DNA of 64,000 bases from Flavobacteriales bacterium (GCA_016703105.1 JADJCS010000007.1:186001-250000), one strand, 5' to 3'; positions 54,134 through 63,801 are shown, counted from the first letter of the stretch. Notes: a model not told the origin generated them from the letters alone. Translations and numbers: made by a program.

Positions 54134-55426
54134 ATGTCCCGCACCCTCTCGCTCCTCGCCTCACTCGCCTTGCTCGTGCAACAGGCCCGCGCGCAATACA
54201 GCCCGCCCGATCCTTCCGGTTTCGAAGGGATCCAGGTGGAACGCTACTACGTGAGCGATGTGAACGATGCGGCCGATGAGGACGGCAGCTCCGACCTCGC
54301 CGCCGGTGAAGTGACCTACCGTGTGTTCGTGGACCTGAAAGAAGGGTACAAACTGATCACGGTCGGTGGCTTCGTCAACCACAACATCACCTTCAACACC
54401 ACCACGAGCTTCTTCTACAACGATGATCGCGGCGAGAGTTGGGGAAGCGATATCAACGACATCCACCTGGAGAAGAACACCGTGGCGATCGATAGCTGGT
54501 TGAGCGCCGGTGCTTCGACCGATGCGTACTGGGGCATCCCCAAGGACGAGGATACGGATGGCTCGGTGGTCGGCGGTTCGAACAACGATGGCGGCAGCAA
54601 CAGTGTACCAGGCGGCCTACTAGTGAACGATGATCCAATGACGGGAATTCGGCTCGACACAGCGGACGGGCTCCTGGCGGGCACGCCTCCGGGGATCCTC
54701 TCGGTCGGCGTGGCACCGACCATCTTCAACGAATATGGCGGAGCCGCATACACCTCTGACAACTTCGCATGGAGCAGCGGCATCGGGAACGTGGAGGGCC
54801 CTACCCCGTCCAACAAGATCCTGATCGGCCAGTTCACTACGGATGGCGAATTCACCTTCTGCCTCAACGTGTGGGTGCGCATCCCGGACAGTCTGGTCTG
54901 CGCCGATGTGAACTGCCACGAGATCATGGAGTACTATGCTACCCTGGTAGCGGCCGACACCTCGGGCGGAGGCTACAACACCCAGAACAAGTTCACGCAT
55001 CCCACCCTCTGCTTCAATTCCGCGCAACAGCAGATCGATTGCCTCGGCGTGCCGGGTGGACCTGCCTTGCCTGGAACACCTTGCGACGATAATGACCCGA
55101 ACACGGCGAACGACACCTGGAGCGCCAACTGCGTTTGCGAAGGCCTCGTAGCGGTGCCGGAGGTTAGCCCGCTCGCCGCACTGATCCAAGTACATCCCAA
55201 TCCTGCACGTGAAGCGGTACGCATCGAGATCGGGGCCCTCGCCGGACAACACGCCCAATACGCATTGATGGATGCCCTCGGCCAACGGATCGTTGCCGTG
55301 GATCTCGGCGTGTTGAACGGCACGTGGAAGGGATCCGTGGAACTCTCCGGCATGAGCTCCGGCATCTACTTCCTGGAGTTCGTGGTGGGCGGCGAGCGCT
55401 ATACCAAGCGCATCTCCAAGCTCTGA
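54134..55426 (+). CDS. T9SS-sorted member of the tandem paralogous family (2 of 4)
   Basis: The product has 430 residues with signal ending QQARAQ. The shared domain (residues 28-270) is clear: GIQVERYYVSDVNDAAD, TYRVFVDL, FFYNDDRGESWG, VAIDSWLSAGAST, DTDGSVVGGSNND, LLVNDDPMTGIRLDTADGL, KILIGQFTTDGEFTFCLNV. One four-Cys DCLGVPGG unit (about 304-340) links it to a type A T9SS tail (IQVHPNPAREAVRI, SSGIYFLEFVVGGERYTKRIS). The presence of one unit here and sixteen in gene 4 ties the paralogues together. A 107-base gap before it may hold its own promoter (TAGTTTCG near 54107, weak). Confidence 0.75.
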   Translation: MSRTLSLLASLALLVQQARAQYSPPDPSGFEGIQVERYYVSDVNDAADEDGSSDLAAGEVTYRVFVDLKEGYKLITVGGFVNHNITFNTTTSFFYNDDRGESWGSDINDIHLEKNTVAIDSWLSAGASTDAYWGIPKDEDTDGSVVGGSNNDGGSNSVPGGLLVNDDPMTGIRLDTADGLLAGTPPGILSVGVAPTIFNEYGGAAYTSDNFAWSSGIGNVEGPTPSNKILIGQFTTDGEFTFCLNVWVRIPDSLVCADVNCHEIMEYYATLVAADTSGGGYNTQNKFTHPTLCFNSAQQQIDCLGVPGGPALPGTPCDDNDPNTANDTWSANCVCEGLVAVPEVSPLAALIQVHPNPAREAVRIEIGALAGQHAQYALMDALGQRIVAVDLGVLNGTWKGSVELSGMSSGIYFLEFVVGGERYTKRISKL

Positions 55427-55439
55427 GCAGGAAGGTCCG

Positions 55440-56249
55440 ATGCGCCGAGCGGTGATCCAGCAGCTGTGCGCGGGAGCGATCCTGCTCGCACCCGTGATCG
55501 CCAGGTCACAGGCCATCGATAGCGTGTTCGTGGAGGTGTACCATGTTCAGCCCAGCGACGTGGCCGGGGAACCACCGCTCACCACCTACCGCATTTTCGT
55601 GGACCTCGCACCCGATCACGAATTGCAGATGGTCTTCGGGGATGACAAGCACCAGCTCCGTATCCACACCACCACCGCGTTCCACAACGACACGCTGAAC
55701 GGGGCCAAGTTCGCCCACCAAGTGAATGCGGACCGCCTGAACGCTTCGCCGCTCGCATTGGATTCCTGGCTTACCATCGGTGCTGCGAGCGATCAGCATA
55801 TGGCGGTGCCCCGTGCGATGGACACGGACGGGTCCATCCTGGAATGTCCGCCCTATCCGGCGCGCAAGGGAAAGAAGGAGGTGGCCCTCCTGAACATCCC
55901 CGCACCCTTGTGTTCATCGGATGGCCTCATGCCTTATCCAGAGATCCGCGAAGTGGTGAATTTCAATTTCGCTTCCGGCTATCTCGGCAAGGTGAAGGGC
56001 AATTTGTTGGAGACCACGAACGGTGCGTGGGCTGTGCTTGGCGGCAAAGCGGGTGTGACTGAGAACAACCTGCTCTTGATCGCGCAGATCAGCACCACCG
56101 GCACGCTCTCGTTCCTGCTGAACCTGCAGATCGAAACGCCGGAGCACGAACCGGTGAAGTACGTGGCCCGTGATCCCGGACCGGACGAAGTGCTTTACGA
56201 AGGACTGGCCTACGGTCAGTACCGTCTCCCGTCGTCCTCCGGAAAGTGA
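55440..56249 (+). CDS. Member of the tandem paralogous family without sorting tail (3 of 4)
   Basis: The product has 269 residues with a signal ending IARSQ. Essentially only the shared domain remains: SVFVEVYHVQPSDVA, TYRIFVDLAPDHELQMVFGD, FHNDTLNGAKF, LALDSWLTIGAASDQHMAV, MDTDGSILECPP, and NLLLIAQISTTGTLSFLLNLQ. It ends 45 residues later with no T9SS domain, no repeats and no dockerin-like tail, so it should remain in the periplasm or be carried by another protein. It starts 13 bases after gene 2, suggesting co-translation. Function unknown. Confidence 0.7.
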   Translation: MRRAVIQQLCAGAILLAPVIARSQAIDSVFVEVYHVQPSDVAGEPPLTTYRIFVDLAPDHELQMVFGDDKHQLRIHTTTAFHNDTLNGAKFAHQVNADRLNASPLALDSWLTIGAASDQHMAVPRAMDTDGSILECPPYPARKGKKEVALLNIPAPLCSSDGLMPYPEIREVVNFNFASGYLGKVKGNLLETTNGAWAVLGGKAGVTENNLLLIAQISTTGTLSFLLNLQIETPEHEPVKYVARDPGPDEVLYEGLAYGQYRLPSSSGK

Positions 56250-56543
56250 TCCGCGTATTGCGCGCACGTATGCGCTGAGCGCAAAGCACCACTGCTCCTC
56301 ACCTATTCCCACGAGAGAAAGTCGGCTGTGCGCATTCCCCGCCGCATCGTATGTGGTAACGGACCGCTGTGTGAATTTTTTGTGGTTCCTGGTTTACGCG
56401 TGTAGTGGTGTGGTGTACCCAAAGGCAGCGGAATGGTAATCAAAGGTTAGTCCGCCGATAATGACAACCCAATGGTGCGCTGGCAGTTTTGACCCGCTGA
56501 AAAGCCCAACCCGAAACCAACCCAAACCCCAAACCCAATTCCA

Positions 56544-58127
56544 ATGAAGTCGAAAATGAAGCATACCCTGGCAGCGGTCGCTGTCCTGGCGGCTTCCGCA
56601 GGCCATGCCCAGAGCATAGGCGCCGCCTGCGGTTGTCCCACCGTGGGCGCACGGCCCACGGTGAACCTGAGCACCCTGGCGGATGTGAACGGCAACCTCC
56701 CGGTGGCCAACACCACCCTGGCCTGCAACACCCTCTACGTGTTGGACAAGAAGATCTACGTGCCCGACGGCGGTGATCTGTTCATCGAGCCCGGCACCGT
56801 GATCAAGTGCGTTGACAACAGCGGTATCAATGCCCACGCCTTGATCGTGACCCGTGGCGGACAGATCTGGGCCAACGGCTCGGAGAGCTGCCCGATCATC
56901 ATGACCAGCGTCGCCGATCCTCTGGACGGTTCCTACGCTGTGACCAACCGCGGTAAGTGGGGTGGCTTGATCATCCTCGGTCGCGCCTTCAACAACGTGC
57001 GCAACACCGACCTGAAGGACGGCGGCCCCGCCGCTTCCACCTCCATCACCGGTACCAATGGTGTGGGCTTGATCGAAGGTCTCGCCGGTGGCGACAGCCG
57101 CCACTTCTACGGCATGCCGATCGGCTCGGAAGTGAACAATGACAACAGCGGTATCCTGCGCCATGTGAGCCTGCGTCACGGGGGCGAACTGCTCGGCACG
57201 GCCAACGAGATCAACGGCCTCACCATGGGATCCGTAGGCAGCGCCACCATCATCGAGCACATCGAGGTGACCAGCAATTTGGACGATGCCTTCGAATTCT
57301 TCGGTGGCTCGGTCAATGCCAAGTACTTGGTGGCCATGCATTGCGATGATGATTACATCGACTGGGACCAGGGCTACACCGGCAAGATCCAGTTCGTCTA
57401 CGGCCTGCAAGGTCCTGACAACAGCGGTGGCGCTCTGAACCAAGGCGACAACGGTGTCGAGTTGGATGGTGACGACGGACCGGGTAACCCAGCGGCGAAG
57501 AGCGATGCGCATATCTGGAACGCGACCATTATCGCTCGTGGATCCAGCGACGAGGGCATCGAGGCCAAACTCGAGACCAAGGGCTCGGTGAACAACTCGA
57601 TCTTCGCCAACTTCGGTCGCGGGATCAATTTGAGCTCCAACGTGGCCACCAACTGGAACGGGGGCACCTTCAATGTGAAGAACTGCACCTTCCAGGGCGT
57701 TACCACCGGTCTTCGCATCAATGCCGTGGCGGTACCCGAAGTAGTGGGCAACGCCGACTGGGACAAGTTCCTGGCCGATGGCAACGCGAAGATCCCCGCA
57801 GGCAGCCTGATCGATGCCACTTTCGCCATCAGCCCCCTGGCCAGCAACACCGTGACCGACCGTGCGAACCCGGTGCCCGCCGCCGGTGCGCCCGCAGCGG
57901 CCACCACCCTGAAGCCGCCCACCGATGGCTTCTACGAGGGAGCCCAGTACCGCGGCGCCTTCGAGCCCGGTGCTGAACCCTGGACCCCAAGCTACAGCGT
58001 GGCCGCCACCATTGGCAGCGACATCAGCGCTGTGGCCGGTTGCGATGGCGACCTCAACAGCGATGGGCTGGTGAACGCCACCGACTTCGGCTTGTTCGTG
58101 AACGCCTTCAACACCACCTGCTACTAA
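56544..58127 (+). CDS. Surface beta-helix-like protein with dockerin-like tail
   Basis: The product has 527 residues with signal MKSKMKHTLAAVAVLAASAGHAQ. Residues about 40-470 match a large Bacteroidota family with repeated strand turns: IEPGTVIKCVDNSG, ALIVTRGGQIWANGSESCPIIMTS, RGKWGGLIILGRAFN, GILRHVSLRHGGELLGTANEINGLTMG, IEHIEVTSNLDDAFEFFGG and DDYIDWDQGYTGKIQFV. Its role is unknown. The last 29 residues (499-527) are one dockerin-like calcium unit, DLNSDGLVNATDFGLFVNAF, in place of the T9SS tail expected. It has a long leader (294 bases after 56249) and a good terminator, so is probably a separate transcript. Confidence 0.75.
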   Translation: MKSKMKHTLAAVAVLAASAGHAQSIGAACGCPTVGARPTVNLSTLADVNGNLPVANTTLACNTLYVLDKKIYVPDGGDLFIEPGTVIKCVDNSGINAHALIVTRGGQIWANGSESCPIIMTSVADPLDGSYAVTNRGKWGGLIILGRAFNNVRNTDLKDGGPAASTSITGTNGVGLIEGLAGGDSRHFYGMPIGSEVNNDNSGILRHVSLRHGGELLGTANEINGLTMGSVGSATIIEHIEVTSNLDDAFEFFGGSVNAKYLVAMHCDDDYIDWDQGYTGKIQFVYGLQGPDNSGGALNQGDNGVELDGDDGPGNPAAKSDAHIWNATIIARGSSDEGIEAKLETKGSVNNSIFANFGRGINLSSNVATNWNGGTFNVKNCTFQGVTTGLRINAVAVPEVVGNADWDKFLADGNAKIPAGSLIDATFAISPLASNTVTDRANPVPAAGAPAAATTLKPPTDGFYEGAQYRGAFEPGAEPWTPSYSVAATIGSDISAVAGCDGDLNSDGLVNATDFGLFVNAFNTTCY

Positions 58128-58145
58128 GCATACCGCAACGCCACG

Positions 58146-58168
58146 GAGCGGACCGCACGGGTCCGCTC
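58146..58168 (+). terminator. Hairpin after the dockerin-tailed protein gene
   Basis: GAGCGGACC (58146-58154) pairs with GGTCCGCTC (58160-58168), a 9-bp perfect stem with a 5-base loop, 19 bases after the stop codon. There is no long T tract; the position argues for a terminator. Confidence 0.6.
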
Positions 58169-58209
58169 TCTGGCTCGGTAGCAACAAGATCAACAACCAA
58201 GATCACAAC

Positions 58210-61200
58210 ATGAAACACGGATTCTCTAAACTCCTCGTTGGCGCGGCGCTGCTCTGTAGCAGCTCCTTCGCCCAGGCCCAAGGCCTGGAGGATATCATCG
58301 TGGAGGAATACCACACGGTGACGCAAGCTGACGCAGACGCGTACAACAATGACTTCGGCGGTGGTTCTTATCCGCTGGTCGCTGGCATGAAGGTGTACCG
58401 CATTTTCGTGGACATGGCCCCGAACTACAAGCTGAACACCGTGTTCGGCAGTCCGGAAACCTTCCCCGGCAGCGGCGTTTCGCCCAATGCCTTGGACTTC
58501 TCCAGCACGTCCTCCTTCTGGAACGACGACAACTTCGGCTCGGACATCCCCAACCAAACCCGTCGCTTCGATGAGGGCACGTTGTTCGACAGCTACATCA
58601 CGGTGAACACCACCGGTACTGCGGGCGGCGCTGTGGGATGTGGTTCGGCCACCCAACAGTTCGGTGTGCTGCGCACGGCCGATACCAACGGTGACCTCAC
58701 CACCTGTAGCGTGTACCCCGGCTTCACCGGCAACGATGGCAACATCCCCGGCACCGGTGCGGCCCTCACCTACAACATCGGTGGCCTCATCAACTTCGAT
58801 GCCCTCACCGCCAATGCCAACACCTTCACGGTGATCAACGATGCGTGGACCACCCTCCCTGCCAGCCAGGGTGTGGATCCCACCGGCACCAACCGTGTGC
58901 TCATCGCGCAGTTCACTACCGCCGGTACGTTCAGCTTCCATATCAACGTGCAGCTCTCCGACCCCAACAGCGTGTTGGAGACCTACGTCCACACCAACGC
59001 CGGTCCTGGCGAAGTGGTGAGCCCCAAGCTCACCTACCCGCAGGCACTTCCTCCGGATTGCCTCGGCGTTCCGGGCGGTAGCGCACTTCCCGGTACGGCT
59101 TGCGACGATGGCCTCGCCACCACCGGCAACGATACCTGGAGCGCCAACTGCGTATGCGAAGGTCAATTGATCGACTGCCTCGGTGTTCCGGGTGGCGCTG
59201 CTCTCCCTGGCACTGCCTGTGACGATGGCCTTGCTACCACCGGCAATGATGTGTACGGTGCGAACTGCGTATGCGCTGGTCAGCTGATCGATTGCTTGGG
59301 CGTACCGGGGGGACGGGTCGTCCTGGACGACGGCAACGCGAACACCGGTAACGATGTGTCGGGAACTGTGTGCGCTGGTCAGCTGATCGATTGCTTGGGC
59401 GTACCGGGTGGCACGGCCACGATCGGGTCGTCCTGCGACGACGGCAACGCGAACACCGGTAACGATGTGTACGGCGCGAACTGCGTGTGCGCTGGTCAAT
59501 TGATCGACTGCTTGGGCGTACCGGGTGGTACGGCCACGATCGGCTCTGGTTGCGATGATGGTCTCGCCACCACCGGCAACGATGTGTACGGTGCGAACTG
59601 CGTGTGCGCTGGTCAACTGTGACTGCCTCGGTGTACCGGGCGGCGCTGCTCTTCCGGGCACCGCTTGCGATGACAACAACCCGAACAGCACCAACGATAC
59701 CTACGACGCGAACTGCAATTGCGTAGGCCAATTGGCCAACGACTGCCTCGGTGTACCGGGCGGTCCTGCTCAACCTGGCACGCCTTGCGACGATGGTCTG
59801 GCTACCACCGGTAACGATACCTGGAGCGCCAACTGCGTTTGCGAAGGTCAATTGATCGACTGCTTGGGCGTACCGGGTGGTACGGCCACGATCGGCTCTG
59901 CTTGCGATGATGGTCTCGCCACCACCGGCAACGATGTGTACGGTGCGAACTGCGTGTGCGCTGGTCAACTGATCGACTGCCTCGGTGTACCGGGCGGCGC
60001 TGCTCTTCCGGGCACCGCTTGCGATGACAACAACCCGAACAGCACCAACGATACCTACGACGCGAACTGCAATTGCGTAGGCCAATTGGCCAACGACTGC
60101 CTCGGTGTACCGGGCGGACCTGCTCAACCGGGCACGCCTTGCGACGATGGTCTGGCTACCACCGGTAATGATACCTGGAGCGCCAACTGCGTTTGCGAAG
60201 GTCAATTGATCGACTGCTTGGGCGTACCGGGTGGTACGGCCACGATCGGCTCTGCTTGCGATGATGGTCTCGCCACCACCGGCAACGATGTGTACGGTGC
60301 GAACTGCGTGTGCGCTGGTCAACTGATCGACTGCCTCGGTGTTCCGGGCGGCGCTGCTCTTCCTGGCACCGCTTGCGACGACAACAACCCGAACAGCACC
60401 AACGATACCTACGACGCGAACTGCAATTGCGTAGGCCAATTGGCCAACGACTGCCTCGGTGTACCGGGCGGACCTGCTCAACCGGGCACGCCTTGCGACG
60501 ATGGTCTGGCCACCACCGGTAACGATACCTGGAGCGCCAACTGCGTTTGCGCTGGTCTGTTGATCGACTGCGAAGGCGTTGCCGGTGGCACCGACCTGCC
60601 GGGTACTCCTTGCGATGACGGCAATGCCGGCACCGCGAACGATACCTGGGACGCGAACTGCGTATGCACCGGTGCAGCTGCTGACGACTGCCTCGGTGTA
60701 CCGGGCGGACCTGCTCAACCGGGCACGCCTTGCGACGACGGTCTTGCTACCACGGGCAACGACACCTGGAGCGCCACCTGCGTGTGCGAAGGTCAATTGA
60801 TCGACTGCCTGGGCGTACCGGGTGGAACGGCACTGCCTGGCACCGCTTGCAACGACGGCAACGGCACCACCATCAACGATGTGTACGGTGCGAACTGTGT
60901 TTGCGCTGGCACACCGATCGGCAACTGCACCGAACTGCTCACGCTGGACATCACGCTGGACAACTTCGGCAGCGAGACCACCTGGGAAGTGTACGATGAG
61001 ACCGGGACCACTTTGATCGATGCCGGTGGACCTTACACCGACGGTATCGGTGGCACCACGGTACAAGAGACCATCTGCCTGAACCAGCTCTGCTACCGTC
61101 TCGTGGTGAACGATGATGGTAACAACGGCATCAGCGGTGGCGGCTACGTGCTGCGCGATCCCTTGGGACGTCGCATCATCGATGCCGATGGCCAGTTCTC

Positions 61201-61838
61201 CAGCACCAGCTCGAACATCCTGCCCTTCTGCCTGCCGCTCAGCGCGAACAAGCTGATCAACAGCCAGTGCGACAAGACCACCCTGGTCTACGCGTACAGC
61301 ACGCAGATCTACGCCAGCAACAATCCTGCTGCCAGCGGTTACCAGTTCTGGATGGCCGATCCGCACGGCACCTACAGCCGTCGTGTGTTCAAATCCACGC
61401 AGAACCTGCAGCCCACCAACTTGGTGAACTTCCCGCCGCCTGCGGATCTGGACCTGAACGTGCGCGTGCGTGCCTTGGTGAACGGAGTGTACACTGCCTT
61501 CGGCCCGGCCTGCATCATCCGCCTCAACACCCCCCGGTGTTGGCAGCGGTCGCAGCACCATCCTGTTCGATGAGGCCAGCGCCATCAGCCTGAGCCTCTA
61601 CCCGAACCCGAACCGTGGTGAGCAATTGTTCCTCGCCCTCGGCGGTGTGCAAGCGGATACCAAAGTGGAACTGGATGTGATGGACCTCTTCGGCAAGCGC
61701 GTGTTCGCCGATCAGTTCGCCGCACCATCGGAAGAGTTCACCCACAGCATGGATGTGAACGGCCTTGCCAGCGGTGTGTACTTGGTGAATGTCCATGTGG
61801 GCGATCGCCTCTACACCGAGCGCTTGGTGAAGCAGTAA
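58210..61838 (+). pseudogene. Large T9SS-sorted repeat protein of the tandem family (4 of 4), two frameshifts
   Basis: About 1,209 codons. Signal MKHGFSKLLVGAALLCSSSFAQA, the shared domain (GLEDIIVEEYHTVTQADADA, YRIFVDMAPNYKLNTVFG, VLIAQFTTAGTFSFHINVQ), 16 four-Cys DCLGVPGG repeats, a beta domain (LLTLDITLDNFGSETTWEVYD, LCYRLVVNDDGNNGISGGGY, residues around 900-1,080) and a type A T9SS tail (SLYPNPNRGEQLFL, LASGVYLVNVHVG, ERLVKQ). The frame is lost near 59619, where ATC has become T in the linker between repeats 5 and 6 (two bases missing), and at C6 61530-61535 (one C too many). Repeat 3 is itself shortened and lost cysteines. Both defects are likely sequence or repeat-assembly errors, so the protein is probably intact in the cell. 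Confidence 0.8.
59056..60915 (+). repeat. Tandem array of 16 DCLGVPGG four-cysteine repeats
   Basis: Sixteen units of 38-40 residues follow the pattern DCLGVPGG..PGT.CDDG..TT.ND.(W/Y)..NC.C.G. Each has four cysteines and a conserved DD/ND acidic pair. Three unit types alternate (AALPGTACDDNNPNSTNDTY, PAQPGTPCDDGLATTGND and TATIGSACDDGLATTGND), giving a higher-order repeat of exactly 354 nt: its start codons lie at 59621, 59975 and 60329. The copies are almost identical at DNA level, so recent expansion is likely. Unit 3 is truncated and unit 14 diverged (DCEGVAGG). Confidence 0.9.
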
Positions 61839-61866
61839 GCACTGCGTCCTAGGACGCCAAAAAGCG

Positions 61867-61896
61867 GAACCCCCGCGCCGAAAGGTGCGGGGGTTC
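61867..61896 (+). terminator. Terminator after the repeat-protein gene
   Basis: GAACCCCCGC (61867-61876) and GCGGGGGTTC (61887-61896) form a 10-bp perfect stem with a 10-base loop, 28 bases after the stop, followed by TTGCTTTGG. Confidence 0.75.
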
Positions 61897-61966
61897 TTGC
61901 TTTGGCCCAACGGTATAAAACACACCCGGCGTTCGGATCGTGGTCAACACACCTCACCTTCGCCGT

Positions 61967-63085
61967 ATGAAGATGCCGCTCCTACTCCTTCTTGCCTGCA
62001 CGGTGTCGGTCACGCGATCACAAACGGTGGAGGATAGCCTGCTGATCGACGGCAGCTACCGCACCTTCCGGATCCACACCCCACCGGGTTTCAGCGCAGC
62101 GGAGCACCTTCCGCTGGTCCTTAACCTGCACGGCCTCACCAGCACCGGTGCGCAACAGGAAGCCTACAGCGAAATGAACGCCGTAGCCGATGCGGAACGC
62201 TTCATCGTCGTCTATCCGGATGGCGTGAACAACAGTTGGAACCTTGGTCTGGGTGCCGTGGACGAGTACGGGTTCTTTACCGGCCTCATCGATCGCATGG
62301 TGCTTACGCACAACATCAACACCGATCGGGTGTATGCCTGCGGCATGTCGCAGGGCGGCTTTATGAGCTTCGTGCTTGCATGCAGCATGTACGATCGGAT
62401 CGCTGCGATAGCGACGGTGGCGGGGAGCATGGCCCCGGGCCTCGACCTCGTGTGCGCGCCACCTCGGGCAGTGCCCGTGCTCATGATCCACGGCACTGCG
62501 GATGGCATCGTGCCCTTCACCGGCGGTATCCAGAACCTGGCCGTTCCCGATGCGGTCGACTTCTGGGTGCAACACAACAACTGCGATCCGGTCCCGGTGA
62601 TCTCGCCCATCCCTGACATCGTCCCCTTGGACCTCTGTTCGGCCGAACGCCAGGACCACTACAATGGCGACGCCAACAGCGAAGTGGCGCTGATCCGCGT
62701 GAACGGAGGTGGCCACACCTGGCCCGGCAGCGCCATCCCCATCGGCGTTACCAACCAGGACTTCGAAGCCAGCCAGGCGATCTGGGATTTCTTCGACCGC
62801 TTCGACATCGGTGGGGGGTTGTCCGCGCCGGATGCGATCGACCTGAGCGGGAACTTCGTGATATCGTCCACGCTCTTCAACGAGCGCGTAGAAATATACC
62901 AGAGCACCAACGCCACCGCGGAAGTGCAGGTAACGGATGCGACAGGCCGGATCGTGGCGAGCGCCATGGTCCCATCCGGTCAACGAGTGTGGTTCGAAAC
63001 ACACCAATGGGCACCTGGGCCCTACCTCTGGGTGCTGCGCACCTCCGAACTACGCTTCGTGCAACGCACCCTGTGTGCGCGTTGA
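61967..63085 (+). CDS. LpqC/PHB-depolymerase-like esterase with T9SS tail
   Basis: The product has 372 residues from ATG 61967 (signal MKMPLLLLLACTVSVTRSQ). The alpha/beta-hydrolase fold is complete: LPLVLNLHGLTSTG (oxyanion), nucleophile Ser128 in CGMSQGGFMS, Asp in MIHGTADGIVPF, His in VNGGGHTWPG. This wording is that of the PHB depolymerase / feruloyl esterase-like family CE1-LpqC, which cleaves short polyesters or ester-linked phenolics. The last ~75 residues resemble a type A T9SS tail (VQVTDATGRIVASAMV, GPYLWVLRTSELRFVQRTL), so the enzyme should act at or outside the surface. It follows the repeat gene and its terminator. Confidence 0.8.
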   Translation: MKMPLLLLLACTVSVTRSQTVEDSLLIDGSYRTFRIHTPPGFSAAEHLPLVLNLHGLTSTGAQQEAYSEMNAVADAERFIVVYPDGVNNSWNLGLGAVDEYGFFTGLIDRMVLTHNINTDRVYACGMSQGGFMSFVLACSMYDRIAAIATVAGSMAPGLDLVCAPPRAVPVLMIHGTADGIVPFTGGIQNLAVPDAVDFWVQHNNCDPVPVISPIPDIVPLDLCSAERQDHYNGDANSEVALIRVNGGGHTWPGSAIPIGVTNQDFEASQAIWDFFDRFDIGGGLSAPDAIDLSGNFVISSTLFNERVEIYQSTNATAEVQVTDATGRIVASAMVPSGQRVWFETHQWAPGPYLWVLRTSELRFVQRTLCAR

Positions 63086-63090
63086 ACGCA

Positions 63091-63801
63091 CTACAAGCAA
63101 ACGTTCCCGAACACGTTCACGAACAAGCCGAAATCCGTGACGTTCACCTGGCCGCTGCTGTTCATGTCGGTGGCACAGCCCGTACACGAGGTGCCGAAGG
63201 CGTTCACCAGAATGCCGAAATCCGAAACGTTCACCTGGCCGCTGTTGTTGAAATCGCCGGGGGCCACTTTCACCGGCACGGTGCTGTAGATCGCATCGGT
63301 ACGCTCCAAGCCGTTCAAGGACATATAGAAGTTCTTGTTGTTGGCGGTGGTGTAGGCATCGTTACCGATGGTGAAATTGGCGCACCCGGTGGCCCCGGTC
63401 ACTGGAATGGTCATGATCACCCGCTCGGTGTTCGCGGCCCAAGCCTGACCCGGGCAGGCGCTGGCGATCTGTGCGAAGCCAAAGCCGCTGAAGGTGTAAT
63501 AGCGGAAGCTGCCATTTACCACCTGGCCATCCCCACTGGGCGCGATGCTGAAGCCCCCTTGGCAGAACTGCGCGAGCGCGGCCGTGTTCAAACTGGCGCC
63601 GGAACTGTTCTCCCAGCGGATGGTGAAGGTGACCTCCGACACCACCAGGTTGAAAGAGGCATCGGGCCGCACACGCACCTCGAGGGTGTTCGGGGTGCTG
63701 CTCGGGAAGAGACCGATGTCCACGAGCGGTTGGGCGCGCATGGATAGCGCACAGAAGAGAAGGGAGGTGCCAATGGCACAGGAGCGGAAGGAGCGATGCA
63801 T
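63091..63801 (-). CDS. Secreted protein with two dockerin-like repeats
   Basis: The product has 236 residues with signal MHRSFRSCAIGTSLLFCALSMRAQ. Residues 25-175 look like a cohesin/CBM-type beta sandwich (LVDIGLFPSSTPNTLEVRVRP, FTIRWENSS, VIMTIPVTGATGCANFTIGND). Residues 181-236 are two tandem dockerin-like calcium units, GDFNNSGQVNVSDFGILVNAFG and DMNSSGQVNVTDFGLFVNVFG, each with Asn/Asp at the binding positions and separated by CTGC. It is convergent with the esterase gene (5 bases apart) and has no T9SS tail. The same type of tail ends the protein at 56544-58127. The beta-sandwich assignment is tentative. Confidence 0.7.
   Translation of the reverse strand: MHRSFRSCAIGTSLLFCALSMRAQPLVDIGLFPSSTPNTLEVRVRPDASFNLVVSEVTFTIRWENSSGASLNTAALAQFCQGGFSIAPSGDGQVVNGSFRYYTFSGFGFAQIASACPGQAWAANTERVIMTIPVTGATGCANFTIGNDAYTTANNKNFYMSLNGLERTDAIYSTVPVKVAPGDFNNSGQVNVSDFGILVNAFGTSCTGCATDMNSSGQVNVTDFGLFVNVFGNVCL

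Noticed and set aside
56394..58196. 600-codon minus-strand frame opposite the dockerin-tailed protein
   Set aside because: The plus frame has signal peptide, family motifs and a calcium unit; the antisense frame has none.
59056..60915. CRISPR array
   Set aside because: The repeats are about 117 nt and translated in frame with no variable spacers, so they are a protein repeat, not a CRISPR.
59234..61585. 783-codon minus-strand frame opposite the DCLGVPGG repeats
   Set aside because: It is periodic only because the plus-strand repeat is periodic; the plus strand has a signal peptide, shared domain and T9SS tail.
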